NCBI GenBank assembly: GCA_022925895.1
Contig: JAKSYS010000012.1
Span: forward strand, 186,001-250,000
DNA from: Fragilaria crotonensis
Taxonomy: Eukaryota > Bacillariophyta > Fragilariophyceae > Fragilariales > Fragilariaceae
DNA: 64,000 nt
Direction of reading: 5' to 3'
The notes beneath the pieces were generated by a model. That model had not been told where the DNA came from. It saw only the letters and a program-made list of their open reading frames with translations, and ran no database searches. Made by a program: the position numbers and the translations under genes. Of the stretch, positions 32,556 to 43,055 are shown in pieces; positions within the stretch are counted from its first letter, which is position 1; every line of letters begins with the position of its first letter.

Positions 32556-34769
32556 TTATATAATCTCGTTTCCCCATCTCGCTAGATAAACTTCTTCCAT
32601 TTCTTCATCAATATCAACATCCACCATGACGCGCGGTTTCACTCCCGAGGGCAGTCGGTGGGGTGACAAATCATAATTCTTGTAGACATCCACCAGCCCA
32701 CGGTACGATGACGGTCGCGGGTGAAAATCGCCTGGACCAACGGCACCGCCGCCAGGTCCTGGCTCGTCATCCTCCCACGAAAATAGAGCATCCTCGATGA
32801 TTGCGGAGTGTGTCACTGGAGACATTGTTTTGCCCGTAAAGGTAATCAAGCCATCGCAGGGCATTCCGTCATCTGAAAAGAAGCGGGGACCCCCATCATG
32901 ATTAACATAGGTTCCACGCCAACCTCCAGTTGCAGTGCGGTTCAAGTCAACGTCGACGTCGTCAAAGGTCCCGACGTACGTTGTCACACAAGAGCTATCG
33001 GTTTTGGAGCGACGATCTTTTTGGCGGCGCTTGTAGATGAAGCAACCAACGGTCAGAAGAAGTGCGCTCGCGACAACCACAACAACCGCAATGATTCCGG
33101 CGTTGCTACCTCCCGCATCACTGCTGTTATTTACCTCCGCCACGGCAAGGTCGGGCACGGTTGCAGGCTGACCATTGTTCGTATCAGGTACGGGACGGAG
33201 TTTGTCGGAGATTGGCAAGGGAAATTCTCCTTCGAGCTTCGTCAAGCGCAACAAAAATATATCTGCCGAATCATCACCCTTGTTCTTCTCTCTCATAAAG
33301 CTCCCATTCGAATTTCCCAAGACCAACACGTCGCCATTTTTATCGACTGCCAGCGCTCTTAGATGTTCATTGTCCGGTGTTCCGAATTGTCGAGTCCATA
33401 AGAACTCCTGCGTTGTAGTGTTGATAAATCCAACCCAAATATCATCCTGCCCGGCCGAGGAATGCAGATCACGATTCACGACAGAGCCGTCCATCACGAC
33501 GCCACCTACGTAGACGCCATCATTCGTCACCGCACAGGCGCGTCCCGTCATTGCTGCGCCATTCCAGCTCATCGACAACGGCCCCGTCTTGGAGCCCAAC
33601 TGTTTGCCCCATGTCACCCTCAAGTTTGGCAAGCTGATGCGCATGACGAAGGCTGTCAGCTCTTGCTCTTGATAATCAGGGAGCTCAATGTATCCGTTGG
33701 TGGATCCGACAACAAAGATTTCATTCTCCCTGTCCGGGTGCTTGCAAATACCTTCAATGCGGGTTACCATACCGTATTCCGTTTCAACGCGCACCTTATT
33801 CAACACATCACCCGTACCAGAATCCAAAAGTGTCAGGAATCCGGCCCAACCGTTCGTAGTTGACGTGGGAATGGAATCTTCGTTGGATCCAATGGCCGAA
33901 CCAGCCACCAGGAGAGCGTTGTCACGCGAGAACAATGCGATTCCAGCTACTTCAACAGGCTGCTGGTTGGTCGCGATTTGCGTATTCCACAACGCGCTGT
34001 CAAATGTGGTAGCGGGATTCGAGGCACTTCCAGTGCCGCTCTCCACTGCTCTGCGATTGTACATGACAACGTTTAAAACAAAATTGCTGCCCCACTTTGG
34101 TTTCTCCACCAGATTTGGTTCGAGCTTGTTGGGATCGAAATCCTTATTCTGCGTCGTCAAATCGGATTCCTGGGAAACGACGAAGAGGGAATCACCGGTG
34201 GGGCTTAGAACCAGAGCTTGAGCTGACTGGACATGAGTGTCGTGTAAGAGACGTCCGCCCAACAACGTTGCGTTGGTCGGCGTAAAATCCACATCAATGT
34301 CGAGAATGGTTCCGTACTGGAGGGAAGTGGTACTTCCCACAGAACGGAGAGAGGTAAGAAGGCCACCTTCTTCCGATTGACCTCCAATGTAGATCTTTGA
34401 ATCCGCTCGTGTCAGTGACGAACAAGATTCGTCGACATTGGGGGTTCCGTAACTTTCCTTGTACTGAAAGGACGCATTGCGCTCCGTGATCGTCGGAAGT
34501 GATACGATAACTAAAAAGCAATTGGAGGTAGTACTTGCAGTAGAGGCGGTTCCACTAACGTCGAAAAAGGACGAATACGTAGCCCCAGTCACAAAGACCA
34601 CGTCCCTGTCTGCATCGTAAGACATGGCGCCGGCGTAGCTACTTCCGGCGAAAGCTGTTCCGCTGATTCCTCCGCCAGATTGGATGCCAAAAGGGTGCAT
34701 GGCGTTCACGACGACAAATAATGTCAGGAGCCATGCAAATACAGACTTTATCCTTCTCATCATGGCCAT
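32556..34769 (-). CDS. Type I membrane protein with propeller-like ectodomain
   Basis: The 737-residue protein starts at the ATG at 34767-34769 with a signal peptide (RIKSVFAWLLTLFVVVNA). The ectodomain of about 520 residues has repeated units of the form DGVYVGGVV, NEIFVVGSTNG, DRDVVFVTGATYSS, GDVLVLGNSNGSF, each about 50-70 residues, and the pattern WTRQFGTPDNEHLRALAVD. This resembles SBBP-type beta-propeller repeats. One transmembrane helix follows (IIAVVVVVASALLLTVGCF) with a basic stop-transfer (KRRQKDRR). The cytosolic tail of about 130 residues is acidic and contains GGWRGTYVNHDGG and a region rich in Gly/Pro. The cell-surface role is unknown; such proteins are common in diatoms. Confidence 0.75.
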   Translation of the reverse strand: MAMMRRIKSVFAWLLTLFVVVNAMHPFGIQSGGGISGTAFAGSSYAGAMSYDADRDVVFVTGATYSSFFDVSGTASTASTTSNCFLVIVSLPTITERNASFQYKESYGTPNVDESCSSLTRADSKIYIGGQSEEGGLLTSLRSVGSTTSLQYGTILDIDVDFTPTNATLLGGRLLHDTHVQSAQALVLSPTGDSLFVVSQESDLTTQNKDFDPNKLEPNLVEKPKWGSNFVLNVVMYNRRAVESGTGSASNPATTFDSALWNTQIATNQQPVEVAGIALFSRDNALLVAGSAIGSNEDSIPTSTTNGWAGFLTLLDSGTGDVLNKVRVETEYGMVTRIEGICKHPDRENEIFVVGSTNGYIELPDYQEQELTAFVMRISLPNLRVTWGKQLGSKTGPLSMSWNGAAMTGRACAVTNDGVYVGGVVMDGSVVNRDLHSSAGQDDIWVGFINTTTQEFLWTRQFGTPDNEHLRALAVDKNGDVLVLGNSNGSFMREKNKGDDSADIFLLRLTKLEGEFPLPISDKLRPVPDTNNGQPATVPDLAVAEVNNSSDAGGSNAGIIAVVVVVASALLLTVGCFIYKRRQKDRRSKTDSSCVTTYVGTFDDVDVDLNRTATGGWRGTYVNHDGGPRFFSDDGMPCDGLITFTGKTMSPVTHSAIIEDALFSWEDDEPGPGGGAVGPGDFHPRPSSYRGLVDVYKNYDLSPHRLPSGVKPRVMVDVDIDEEMEEVYLARWGNEII

Positions 34770-35256
34770 CTCAATCGTTCACAGTTCAAAGTTCAAACTT
34801 GACAGTTCAATAAAGTGTCCTAAAGTGTACATTAGCGATCCCAAAAGAATGTTCCAGTTGCGCGTAGTGGAGGAGTGTTGTGAGAGAAGAAATTTTTATG
34901 AAGTTTGCACCTGTGTTCGCGTTTGATTTCTGAAAAGCGAACCTTGCAAGCAAGCAAAAATGTGTGTTTGGTTACTGTATATCGTTGCATTGGACTGTAC
35001 TCCGTACTCCGAGTACACTACAGCAGTACTTGTATGATACCGATGCCAAAAACCGATCCAGCAAGCAAAGCGAACTGCACCATACCAACGCGAACGAGAT
35101 TCATAAATGCAAATATCAAAATACAATCAATTTATCGTATTGTAGTACAACGTTGATCATGAACCGATATACCGAAATCCTATGTCCTATGTACTATGTA
35201 TCATCCCCTTCTCGTGAGTCAGCATCGTCTCAGCATTAAACTGCAACCGTCATACT
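34770..35256. other. Divergent intergenic with GTAC words
   Basis: The gap separates two divergently transcribed genes. TACTCCGTACTCCGAGTACA occurs at about 34998-35017 and CAGTACTTGTA next to it. Nothing else is seen. Confidence 0.45.
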
Positions 35257-35988
35257 ATGACAATGAGAACCAAAACCGCGACGAACTCAGCGATGATTAA
35301 GATTGCTTTCACATGCCTCCTGTCTTCATTGGTCGTGGCTACTGACGAAGTCAGCAAAAACGACGCTTGTCCCTGCACACTCGTTAAGCAACCTGATCTC
35401 CGTGACAAGGAGGCGACAGCACGATGGATGGTCCATTCTCTAGATTGGGGCGTCCTGAGCACCATATCCTCTCGCTTCACAGACCAAACTGCTGCCGTTC
35501 CCTTTGGAAACATTTATAGCTTTGTCGACGGCACTTGTGACAATTCCACTGGAATTCCGTACATCTACGGGACCTATATGGACCAGTCCTTCCAAGATTC
35601 ACTTCTGAATACTGCCGTAGCGTTCACATTATCCGAAGCATCGCTCGCCTCTGTTTGTGGTGGATCCAACCTGCCGAGTTGCAAAATTCATGGATTTGGA
35701 GATCCCGAAAATCCGCCTTGCGCGAGGCTTACCCTCACGGGAGTTTTGTCCGTCGTGCTGGAGGGCGACATCGACGATGACGAGGACAACGAATTCTACT
35801 TTGCGCGAAAGGCACTGTTTCAACGACATTCGTCCATGGAGAACTGGCCGCGCAATCATAAATGGATCATTGCCAAGATTGAGATTCAAGACATATGGCT
35901 GATCGATTACTTTGGAGGGGCAAGCATCCTGGATGTGGAAAAGTACCGTAGTGTTGATCTGACTCCGGTTCTAGATGCACAGGAATGA
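35257..35988 (+). CDS. CREG homologue (FMN-binding split-barrel glycoprotein)
   Basis: CREG proteins are secreted or lysosomal glycoproteins with the pyridoxamine-phosphate-oxidase-like split barrel. After a signal peptide (MIKIAFTCLLSSLVVATDE) the 243-residue protein shows most conserved CREG blocks: ARWMVHSLDWGVLSTISSRF, AVPFGNIYSFVDG, STGIPYIYGTYMD, CARLTLTGVLSVVL, ALFQRHSSMENWPRNHKW and IQDIWLIDYFGGASILDVEKY. Length fits the family (about 220). Cys pairs (CPC, CDNS) and an N-glycosylation site (CDNST) suggest passage through the secretory pathway. No flavin-dependent activity is established for the family. Confidence 0.9.
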   Translation: MTMRTKTATNSAMIKIAFTCLLSSLVVATDEVSKNDACPCTLVKQPDLRDKEATARWMVHSLDWGVLSTISSRFTDQTAAVPFGNIYSFVDGTCDNSTGIPYIYGTYMDQSFQDSLLNTAVAFTLSEASLASVCGGSNLPSCKIHGFGDPENPPCARLTLTGVLSVVLEGDIDDDEDNEFYFARKALFQRHSSMENWPRNHKWIIAKIEIQDIWLIDYFGGASILDVEKYRSVDLTPVLDAQE

Positions 35989-36611
35989 CGAAGAATACCA
36001 ACAGGACATACTGCAGCCTGCCTTGAACGTTGTTTATGGCACTAGGGTCAGTCGCCAAAAAGTTTTAAGGCCCGGAATACTCCTTCATGATATAGTTACG
36101 GACGCCCAAACCGATCGTCATCGCACACCCGAGGACGATGGAGGATGCGATCGCAATGTTGATCAGAGTTTCCGCCAAGTGTTGTGTTTCCAAACAATAA
36201 GATTAATAGAAACCTCCATTGCGTAGTCAACACATCGTTTTAACAACGTCCGTAGTTTCGATTAAATGCGAGGCAACAGATGACGGATACAGAAATCCAG
36301 CAACGCTTTGCCACTGGTTGACCATCACCTTTGCGGTAACGTTATCAACGACAAGGGACGTGCAAACTTTTGTTCTCATGCATATAGATGAGAGATCAGA
36401 GCAAACCTACAAGCACTAAAAGGGTCGGTGAGGAATCTCGATAAAAACGTGAAACTATGATCCCTTGTTAGTAAACCTTCTCAACTCCCTGCCGTGTGAT
36501 AGAGTCTATTGCTGATGATATGTGCTTGTAGGACAGGAATGTTGACTTCATCGATTCCTCTTTCTATCTCACACAGGGCCACACGGCACTCAACAGATCT
36601 CTTATTTATAA
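35989..36611. other. Intergenic, no feature recognised
   Basis: The 3' flank of the CREG gene up to the repeat at 36612. Scattered short frames show no domain. Confidence 0.4.
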
Positions 36612-37261
36612 TGGACTAGTGGGTACCTCACATTTGATCGGAGTGTCTACTACAGGAAACTGGACGTACAGTACCCCCAACCTGGTCGTACTCCGTACCA
36701 CTACTTTTTTCCCCTACAGTATGCAGTACCATGGTACCAACGTAGGAAACGTCATGAAGTACAGTACCAGGTAGTTATCATGCCCCAGTATTGCAGTTCA
36801 TCGCACGGTATATTTTACAGTAGCATTTGTCAAGCAACCTGTTCACAGCAAATTCAATGAGTATTCCATCCAGTAACTTTGAATTCGTACAGTATTGTAG
36901 TTCAGTAACGTAACACACTGTCGTTTCAACATAAATTACCGTCCGTTTATGTACTGTAGACCTGTAGTACATGTAATCCACGTAACAGTGCAACAGTACC
37001 CCAGAGTGGTCATACTCCGTAACAGACGGACGCACGCACGCACACAATTAATTTATAATATAGTAGTAACTTTGAAATTCGTACAGTATTGTAGTTCAGT
37101 AACGTAACACACTGTCGTTTCAACATAAATTACCGTCCGTTTATGTACTGTAGACCTGTAGTACATGTAATCCACGTAACAGTGCAACAGTACCCCAGAG
37201 TGGTCATACTCCGTAACAGACGGACGCACGCACGCACACAATTAATTTATAATATAGTAGG
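36612..37261 (-). repeat. Inverted copy of the 61.5-62.2 kb repeat, with internal duplication
   Basis: Read on the minus strand this block begins near 37261 with CTACTATATTATAAATTAAT and GTGTGCGTGCGTGCG, then GTCTGTTACGGAGTATGACC and CACTCTGGGGTACTG, and ends near 36617 in GAGGTACCCACTAGT. The same sequence lies on the plus strand at 61686-62160. The segment 36879-37050 is duplicated next to itself (37065-37261). The unit is bounded by TATTATAAATTAATTGTG and CCCACTAGT in all copies seen here. The family class is unknown. Confidence 0.8.
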
Positions 37262-37691
37262 ATAATGGATATGATATGTATATTCCTACACGATGTGCGG
37301 GTGGTTGCCTTCGTTGAAGGCGCCGTAACTTGAATCTGGTATGATATGATACATCAATGATGCCAATGAGCTTAAAATTTTTAAAAATATTCATACACGT
37401 ATACATAACATAAGAAAACAAGAAGGATCTCATTATTTCGATTGTTGAACATGCTCGCGTACACGGGTCGAAGGCGTTGCATTCATACCGACAAGCGGCG
37501 AATTTGTATCAAAAATTAGGTGAAATTGTGTTATCAAAACAATCCGATATCTACATAACTCCATGAACAAAATTCAGGTCGCCGCTGCTGATAGATCTGA
37601 AATAAGTTAAACATTTACGAACTGCTGAAGTGCCCCACATATGTTGCCCACACAACTGAAACTGCTTCCATCGAATGCCTTGCAATCAACT
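37262..37691. other. Intergenic upstream of the Cys-rich genes
   Basis: AT-rich, with no open frame of note. It should contain the promoter of the secreted Cys-rich gene at 37692. Confidence 0.4.
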
Positions 37692-38882
37692 ATGCATCGG
37701 CGTGTCCTCTTGCTCTGGCTTCTGCTTCGTATTGCTGACTCCGCCGATGGCGGCTCTACGTTTCAATGCCAACCATGTCAAGATGCTAATTGGTGAGGCA
37801 CTTTCAATCGTCGATGCTAATTTGTCGCATGTCAGTTTACATCATCCCAATCGCTCCAAATCTTGGACCAGTCCAACTCAACTTGGCTCACACGTTTGAA
37901 ATCTTACGTCCTCACTCAAAGCAAAATGACCAGACCAAGCACTGACGGTTCATCTTTCTACTTTGGTGATTCCATTGGGATGTCTACTTGCTTGGAAGTG
38001 CAGAATGGAATCGACAATTCAATTTACTCGTCTTCTCAATGCGACGATATTATGAAGGTCACACGTGATGTTGTTGACAGATGTTTGTGTGTGGACATAA
38101 CCACAGGCGATGCATGCGGAACATCAGCGACGACGACTGTGAGCCCACGAGGATGTGACATCTGTGGATCCGTCGGTCAAGACTATGTTGCCAGTGACTC
38201 AAATCAAGTTATCGACGACGTCTCCTCGCTTTGGTACGGCCTGCTTTGCGGGGAACTTGTTTCGCTCCAGAGCACGTTTGATTTCTGCGAGGATCAGTGT
38301 GTGGCTGCGCAGTCGGCTGCAGAGGAGTTTTGCCAATGTCAACCTGTAACTGCATCTGCAGCGGAGGCATGCATACCTCAAGAAGACACATCCAACCCAT
38401 GCGACCCAGACGATGACTCAAAATCATGTTGTGTTGGCTCGTGTCAGTATCTCTCAAGTATGCAAGCGTTTGTGTGTACTACGAGGGATGGGTACCCGGC
38501 TCCGCAACCGATCTCGCAAGCCGCACCTGCACCAAATCCAGATAGTCCAACAGGACAAAATCCGACGCCTACACCGACGTTGTCACCGACTGAGACAATT
38601 GTTCCGGAAACACCCAATCCCACCATGCAGGAAACTCTAGGTCCCAGCATTCTCGAAACCGACAGTCCCAGCCAAGTGAATACCCCGCGTCCAACGTCCA
38701 GACACCGTCCGAAAGCATCCCCTACGCAGGCACCTGGTGCTTTAAGAACCGAGAGGCCTGTAGCCACAAGTCCATCAGCGACGCAAGCATCACTTCTGGA
38801 CAATTCCGGTAGCGTACCAATCGGCGCCCCCATTGCCTATCTGTGTCTCGGGCTTTTTGAAGTTATATACCTTTTGATGTAG
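37692..38882 (+). CDS. Secreted Cys-rich, Pro/Thr-rich protein with hydrophobic tail (paralogue 1)
   Basis: Two exons: 37692-37792 encodes the signal peptide MHRRVLLLWLLLRIADSADG and FQCQPCQDAN; an intron 37793-37921 (GTGAGG donor, AAAG acceptor) splits a Cys codon TG|C; exon 2 continues to 38882. The intron call rests on phase and on the matching structure of the next gene. The ectodomain has about 25 Cys, including VDRCLCVD, CDICGSVGQDY and the block AACIPQED-type EACIPQEDTSNPCDPDDD...CCVGSCQ. A Pro/Thr/Ser tail of about 100 residues (TPTPTLSPTETIVPETP) leads to a C-terminal hydrophobic segment (IAYLCLGLFEVIYLLM), which fits a GPI anchor or wall-bound protein. The function is unknown. Confidence 0.65.
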
Positions 38883-39191
38883 CTAGACCGCGAGGGAAAA
38901 AAGACAGGGGTGCTAAGATTGCGTTGGCTGCCACATATTCGGAGCATGCCTCGCCTCGAGTACGAATAAATCGTAGTCAGGAAAGGATTGCTTCAAAGAA
39001 GGCACGAAAGGCTTTTCCTTGTTCACTGGTCCATGGGAGAAATACTGCGATCATCAACTGCGCAACGGCTTTTCTGCTCAGCAACGTCGTTTCAGTTTTA
39101 AAATCAACTTCACGATTCCCGTCAAATCTTCAATTATTTCCACGATAAATTGCGTTTCAATTCCTCTGTCTCACAAATCTACATCATCAAA
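38883..39191. other. Short intergenic between the Cys-rich paralogues
   Basis: About 310 bases without a supported gene. Likely terminator of paralogue 1 and promoter of paralogue 2. Confidence 0.4.
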
Positions 39192-40287
39192 ATGATCTAT
39201 CGTCTTGTTGCCTTGCTTTGCGTCTCGTTGCCGGCTTCGATCTCCGCACAGGTCGATCCAGGATTAGGCACCTTCGTATGCCTACCGTGTGCTCGATCCA
39301 ACTGGTAAGTTGAAAGCTGTAGTGGTCGCCCGGTGCTCTAGTGCTTTCCGTGTTTTCTTCGTTAACCACAACTCCGCTAGCTATCTTTCCAACAGCAATA
39401 AACTTGTCAACGTAGCAACTTTAGGAAACATGACTTGCGGAGCGATCCAAAAGGGGGCAGAAGCTCGCATTTTCTTTCCCGATGAGTGTGGATCCATCCA
39501 CACAGTCACTTTGGCGACGTCCGATCCATGTCAATGCAAACTTTATTCTGGAGGAGACTGCCCTGACCCAGGATTTACCAATAACCAGAAATGTAATCTA
39601 TGCAACGGGAATAAGCGAATTGGCGACCCCCACATGGTTGTGAAGTCGGGACTACTCGCCGGCATGGAGTGCATCGATGCATTTGACGTTAACAAGTATG
39701 GCGCATTCGAAAAAGTCTGTTCAGCGGCAAGCACATTGATTCAAAAGTGGTGCTCCTGCGTTGAACCGGGCGAAGCTGTCAAACAATGCATTCCTCAAGA
39801 AAACAAAAGGTACCCATGTAATCCAAACGACGCTACTGATAGGTGCTGCGAAGGGCAGTGCCGATTTCGAAGCACTTTCCAGAATTATGTCTGCACAAAC
39901 AAGGCAGCGCAAGAACCCCAGCCCAACATTTCAACACCGTCGAAGAACCCAAACACGGTTCCCAACGCGGTCCCACCTCCACTCGCACGGCCATCGACTT
40001 TATCTCCAGCATACCCGCGAGTGCCAACGTGGTCTGGAGTGCCGGGTGGTTCCCCGTCGTCAAAGAACTCAAACCCATCTCCTATCAAGGTCCCATCACC
40101 CCTCATGAAGCCACCGTCTTCCGCTCCAACCCGAGCTCCAACCCCAACAAAGGTTGCAGTGTCGGGCGGGTCCACTCTTTCGAAGAGTCCAAATACGGCT
40201 CCCAACGTAGCAATTTCCCTGTCATCTACTTCCTCTTCAACAAGGGCTCCTATCCCAACCAAGGCTGGGGCGTTGGGCATCAATTAA
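39192..40287 (+). CDS. Secreted Cys-rich, Pro/Ser-rich protein (paralogue 2)
   Basis: Exon 1 (39192-39304) encodes a signal peptide (MIYRLVALLCVSLPASISAQ) and FVCLPCARSN. The intron begins GTAAGT at 39305 and ends at CTAG (39380) or AACAG (39395); both acceptors restore the frame and rebuild a Cys codon split TG|C, as in paralogue 1. Exon 2 carries the shared domain: KWCSCVEPGEAVKQCIPQEN, YPCNPNDATDRCCEGQC and FQNYVCT, matching paralogue 1 Cys by Cys. The tail (about 130 residues) has Pro/Ser repeats of the form PTRAPTPTK and STRAPIPTK. Unlike paralogue 1 it ends at GALGIN without a hydrophobic anchor, so it may be fully secreted. An overlapping frame to 40385 is a shadow. Confidence 0.65.
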
Positions 40288-40687
40288 TCTGGATCGAGGC
40301 GAAGCTGAGCCTGTTCGCTGTCTCAGGAGATGATGCTAGAGTAATCACCAACGCCGGAAGGCTCAATTGGGAGACATTAATCTAGTCGTGCTTTAATCTT
40401 GTCTCTTCGTTTCCATGAAAGACTCTTACCTCGAAACAAGTAGGCGCATCTATCTTCGAAATTGAACGCCTCCGGAGCTATTTCAGGACAAAGAGTATAC
40501 AAAAACGTTGATATCACTACTACCTGATGCCTGATGAGTCTGCGAATAAGGTGTCCAGCGAAGTATTTCTCTGGCCCCACCGATAATTCCATGGTGACAA
40601 GTCGATAGTTGCTGTGTCCTTGTCTTGATGTGACTGTACAAGACAAGATCGATGCGTCAACTTCCGGACTTTGTCCGACCTCGGAGT
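40288..40687. other. Intergenic, no feature recognised
   Basis: Convergent gap between the Cys-rich gene and the minus-strand lumen protein. No repeats or genes are seen. Confidence 0.4.
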
Positions 40688-41434
40688 CTAATAAGATCCC
40701 TTCAATCGCGCATCACGTTCCTGGACAGTTTTTTCATACAACCGCCCAGTAGTGCGACTGGCTGCTCGTCGGATGGCATCCACGGAGGGAATGTCGCCTC
40801 CCCCATCTGGGCCCAGCAGATTGCCTAGTTCTCGATATTTTTGAAGAGACGTGGCCATGCCTTCCAATGCTTGCGATGACGCGCTCTGGTCCTGCCTTAA
40901 AATGGCAGTCAACAATTTCTTTTCGCACTTTTCGAATTCATCCGCGCACTTGTTCATATCCTTTGCGTATGACACCTTGACGTTGGTCCCACCCCCGACC
41001 AGCGACGACGTGTACAATTTCATGGGGAGGACGGTGTCGTCTCCAATTTTGATGGCGAAATCTTGGACGGCATCCCAATCTCCATTCCCAATCGCTTCGG
41101 CAGCTAGAGGTAGCGCATCGGAACATTTCTTGATTCGGGGCAAGTAGCGAACCTTGTTGGTTGGGTAGTAATAGTTGGAACGCAAATTCGGTTCAATTGA
41201 GCTCTGTGGTTTGGGAGACGCAACAACCTCGACTGGCTTCTTCTTTTCCTGAATCTGGGTTGGATCAGAGCCATAATCATCAAGAAGACCCGCGGATGCG
41301 ATTGATGGAACTAAGAGTGGGGAGGCTGAGGCTATACATGATCCAAGGAAGCCACGTCGGCAATCGTTCGTCGACGAAAATCCCAGAGACAAGGCGGGGA
41401 GCCAGACTATCGAAGTAGCGAATACAAGTTTCAT
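40688..41434 (-). CDS. Thylakoid lumen protein, PsbQ/Psb31-like four-helix type
   Basis: The 248-residue protein begins with a signal peptide (MKLVFATSIVWLPALSLGF, Phe at the plastid cleavage site). A twin-arginine-type lumen transfer signal follows, RRGFLGSCIASASPLLVPSI, ending ASAG. The mature part has YYYPTNKVRYLPRIKKCSD, IGNGDWDAVQDFAIKIGD, LPMKLYTSSLVGG, then long helices (DEFEKCEKKLLTAILRQ, ALEGMATSLQKYRELGNLL). Length and helix pattern fit the PsbQ-like group of photosystem II extrinsic or assembly proteins. Exact identity is uncertain. It is single-exon and uninterrupted; the start is the ATG at 41432-41434. Confidence 0.6.
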   Translation of the reverse strand: MKLVFATSIVWLPALSLGFSSTNDCRRGFLGSCIASASPLLVPSIASAGLLDDYGSDPTQIQEKKKPVEVVASPKPQSSIEPNLRSNYYYPTNKVRYLPRIKKCSDALPLAAEAIGNGDWDAVQDFAIKIGDDTVLPMKLYTSSLVGGGTNVKVSYAKDMNKCADEFEKCEKKLLTAILRQDQSASSQALEGMATSLQKYRELGNLLGPDGGGDIPSVDAIRRAASRTTGRLYEKTVQERDARLKGSY

Positions 41435-42356
41435 TGCAAGACTATGAGCGGATGAAGGATGTTGAAGAATTGAGATAAGAGTCGATGCACTCGAGCAATT
41501 TCGTGAGTGTTGAGGAGCCTATCGATTCCAAATCCGATAAAGGAGGAAGCACAGAAGTTTGTGAGGCTTCCGTCTATGAAAAATCATAAAATTGTTGAAA
41601 ATGAGTCGACGATGAAAGATGGCTGACGTCGCAAGTTTTTTGGAATCGTCTGTCCGTTTCGTGGCTTCCAGTGTCGTCTGTACGCATACTCCAGTACATA
41701 CTGTATATATGCGGAACGTCTGGATACTGGATATGGATACAGTACACTGTACCCTGAACTGCTACATGCCCATACTCCAGTACCCAGTACATTAGTACCA
41801 GTACATGTTCTAATTATCTATACAGTAACGTAGAATGCAGTAGTAAGATTTATTACAACAGTACCAGTACGCAGAATGCAGTACCAGGATCCTCGCCGAG
41901 CATGAAGGAACATTTTTGAAACAACTGGCGACTGGCGACTGGCGACCTGTCTTCAGTCTTCATACTTCATACAGAAAGAAGCAAGCTGCCCAAAACAGAG
42001 TACGAGTAATGCTATCTCACCACAGCAACAGTAGCAAACGAGACTATAATAAGCACGATTGTATCAAGATCTCCAAAAAAACGTTCTCCCTACTTCAAGC
42101 GGTCCGGTATAATACAATTCATTACATCGGTGCTTCATACACAGGAGCTCTAATCAGTTCACCGAAGTACTGGACTTCGCAGTTATCACATCCGAAGTCA
42201 TACTAAGCGTTGGCACTGCTCTGCTATTGGAGCAGCTGCGACCTACAATGACTAGCGGTACTCTCCAAGACAGGCTTCAAACTACGTCTCCAAATCCTAT
42301 GGTTCGAAATCATTCCGAATCGTCTCTTAATTGGTCATCCAATAGCGCAATTAACG
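41435..42356. other. Intergenic with GTAC-rich core (41685-41895)
   Basis: No gene is supported. The core holds CATACTCCAGTACATACTGT, CAGTACACTGTACC, CCAGTACCCAGTACATTAGT and CAGTACCAGTACG words. Around 41926-41946 GGCGACTGGCGACTGGCGAC is a short tandem repeat. Confidence 0.5.
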
Positions 42357-43055
42357 TCAGAGGTTGTCGTCCAAAAGGTTCATGGGCACCAAGTACTGTC
42401 GAAACTCGCCATCCTGCAATTGGACTTGAAAATACACTCCTCGGTACACGCCATCATACTCTTCCAACATTGCGTCCCCTGGTTTCCACAAAGAATCAAA
42501 TCCCAGTCCAGATTTTCGGATATCTGCGAACGTAAAGACCCCTCCCGAATTATACTTGATATACACTCCTCCATTGAGTTCCAATGGAACGCCATCCTTG
42601 TCCATGCCATGCAACAATCCTCGCGGCAATCCGAGGGTCGTGACCCAGCTTTTCAGTGCTGCCACTCCCTCTTGTGCCGAAGAAGCGCAAATGCCCAAAA
42701 GACACTGTCCCTTGGTTGAGTCAGCGTCGCGTTCCTCTCGGGCGGCATTATTCAGAAGCAACACGGCTTGTTTCAGCTCGTCCCTCGTTATGACGCCGTC
42801 GTCGGCACTGTTATCAATGGTACTGTCGTTCGATGCTGTGGATTTGACTCTATCTGGATTTGTGGATCGATCCCATTCGGCCAGAAGTTTGGTTGCGTCC
42901 TCAATTGAATAGACAGCAGCCAGTTGGCAACTAGTAAGAGTAGGTGTACTACTTCTTGTCAGACTGTTTCGGTTGTTGCGAAATTGTAACGAGATGACAA
43001 ATGCGTGGGTTGTCGTCAAGGCCACAACCGAAACGAAAAGGAAGATGTGCCACAT
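42357..43055 (-). CDS. Plastid-targeted protein resembling DUF1824
   Basis: The ATG at 43053-43055 gives a signal peptide MWHIFLFVSVVALTTTHAF with Phe at the plastid cleavage position; the open frame extends upstream but this start fits the targeting signal. The C-terminal half has CLLGICASSAQEGVAALKSW, LELNGGVYIKYNSGG, and EEYDGVYRGVYFQVQLQDGE with FRQYLVPMNLL. This pattern (GICA, an alpha-helix, a YLKYN-like strand and an RGV strand) resembles DUF1824 proteins known from cyanobacteria and plastids. Function is not established. An Asp/Ser-rich segment with SADDGVITRDELKQ between targeting signal and domain looks like one EF-hand-like loop but is incomplete. Confidence 0.55.
   Translation of the reverse strand: MWHIFLFVSVVALTTTHAFVISLQFRNNRNSLTRSSTPTLTSCQLAAVYSIEDATKLLAEWDRSTNPDRVKSTASNDSTIDNSADDGVITRDELKQAVLLLNNAAREERDADSTKGQCLLGICASSAQEGVAALKSWVTTLGLPRGLLHGMDKDGVPLELNGGVYIKYNSGGVFTFADIRKSGLGFDSLWKPGDAMLEEYDGVYRGVYFQVQLQDGEFRQYLVPMNLLDDNL

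Noticed and set aside
36612-37261. Helitron end, because the repeats finish in CTAGT
   Set aside because: The base after CTAGT is not consistently T, no hairpin precedes the end, and no TC start or helicase is seen.
39843-40385. 180-codon frame overlapping the second Cys-rich gene
   Set aside because: It is a shadow of the Pro/Ser-rich tail; the other frame carries the conserved Cys pattern shared with the paralogue.
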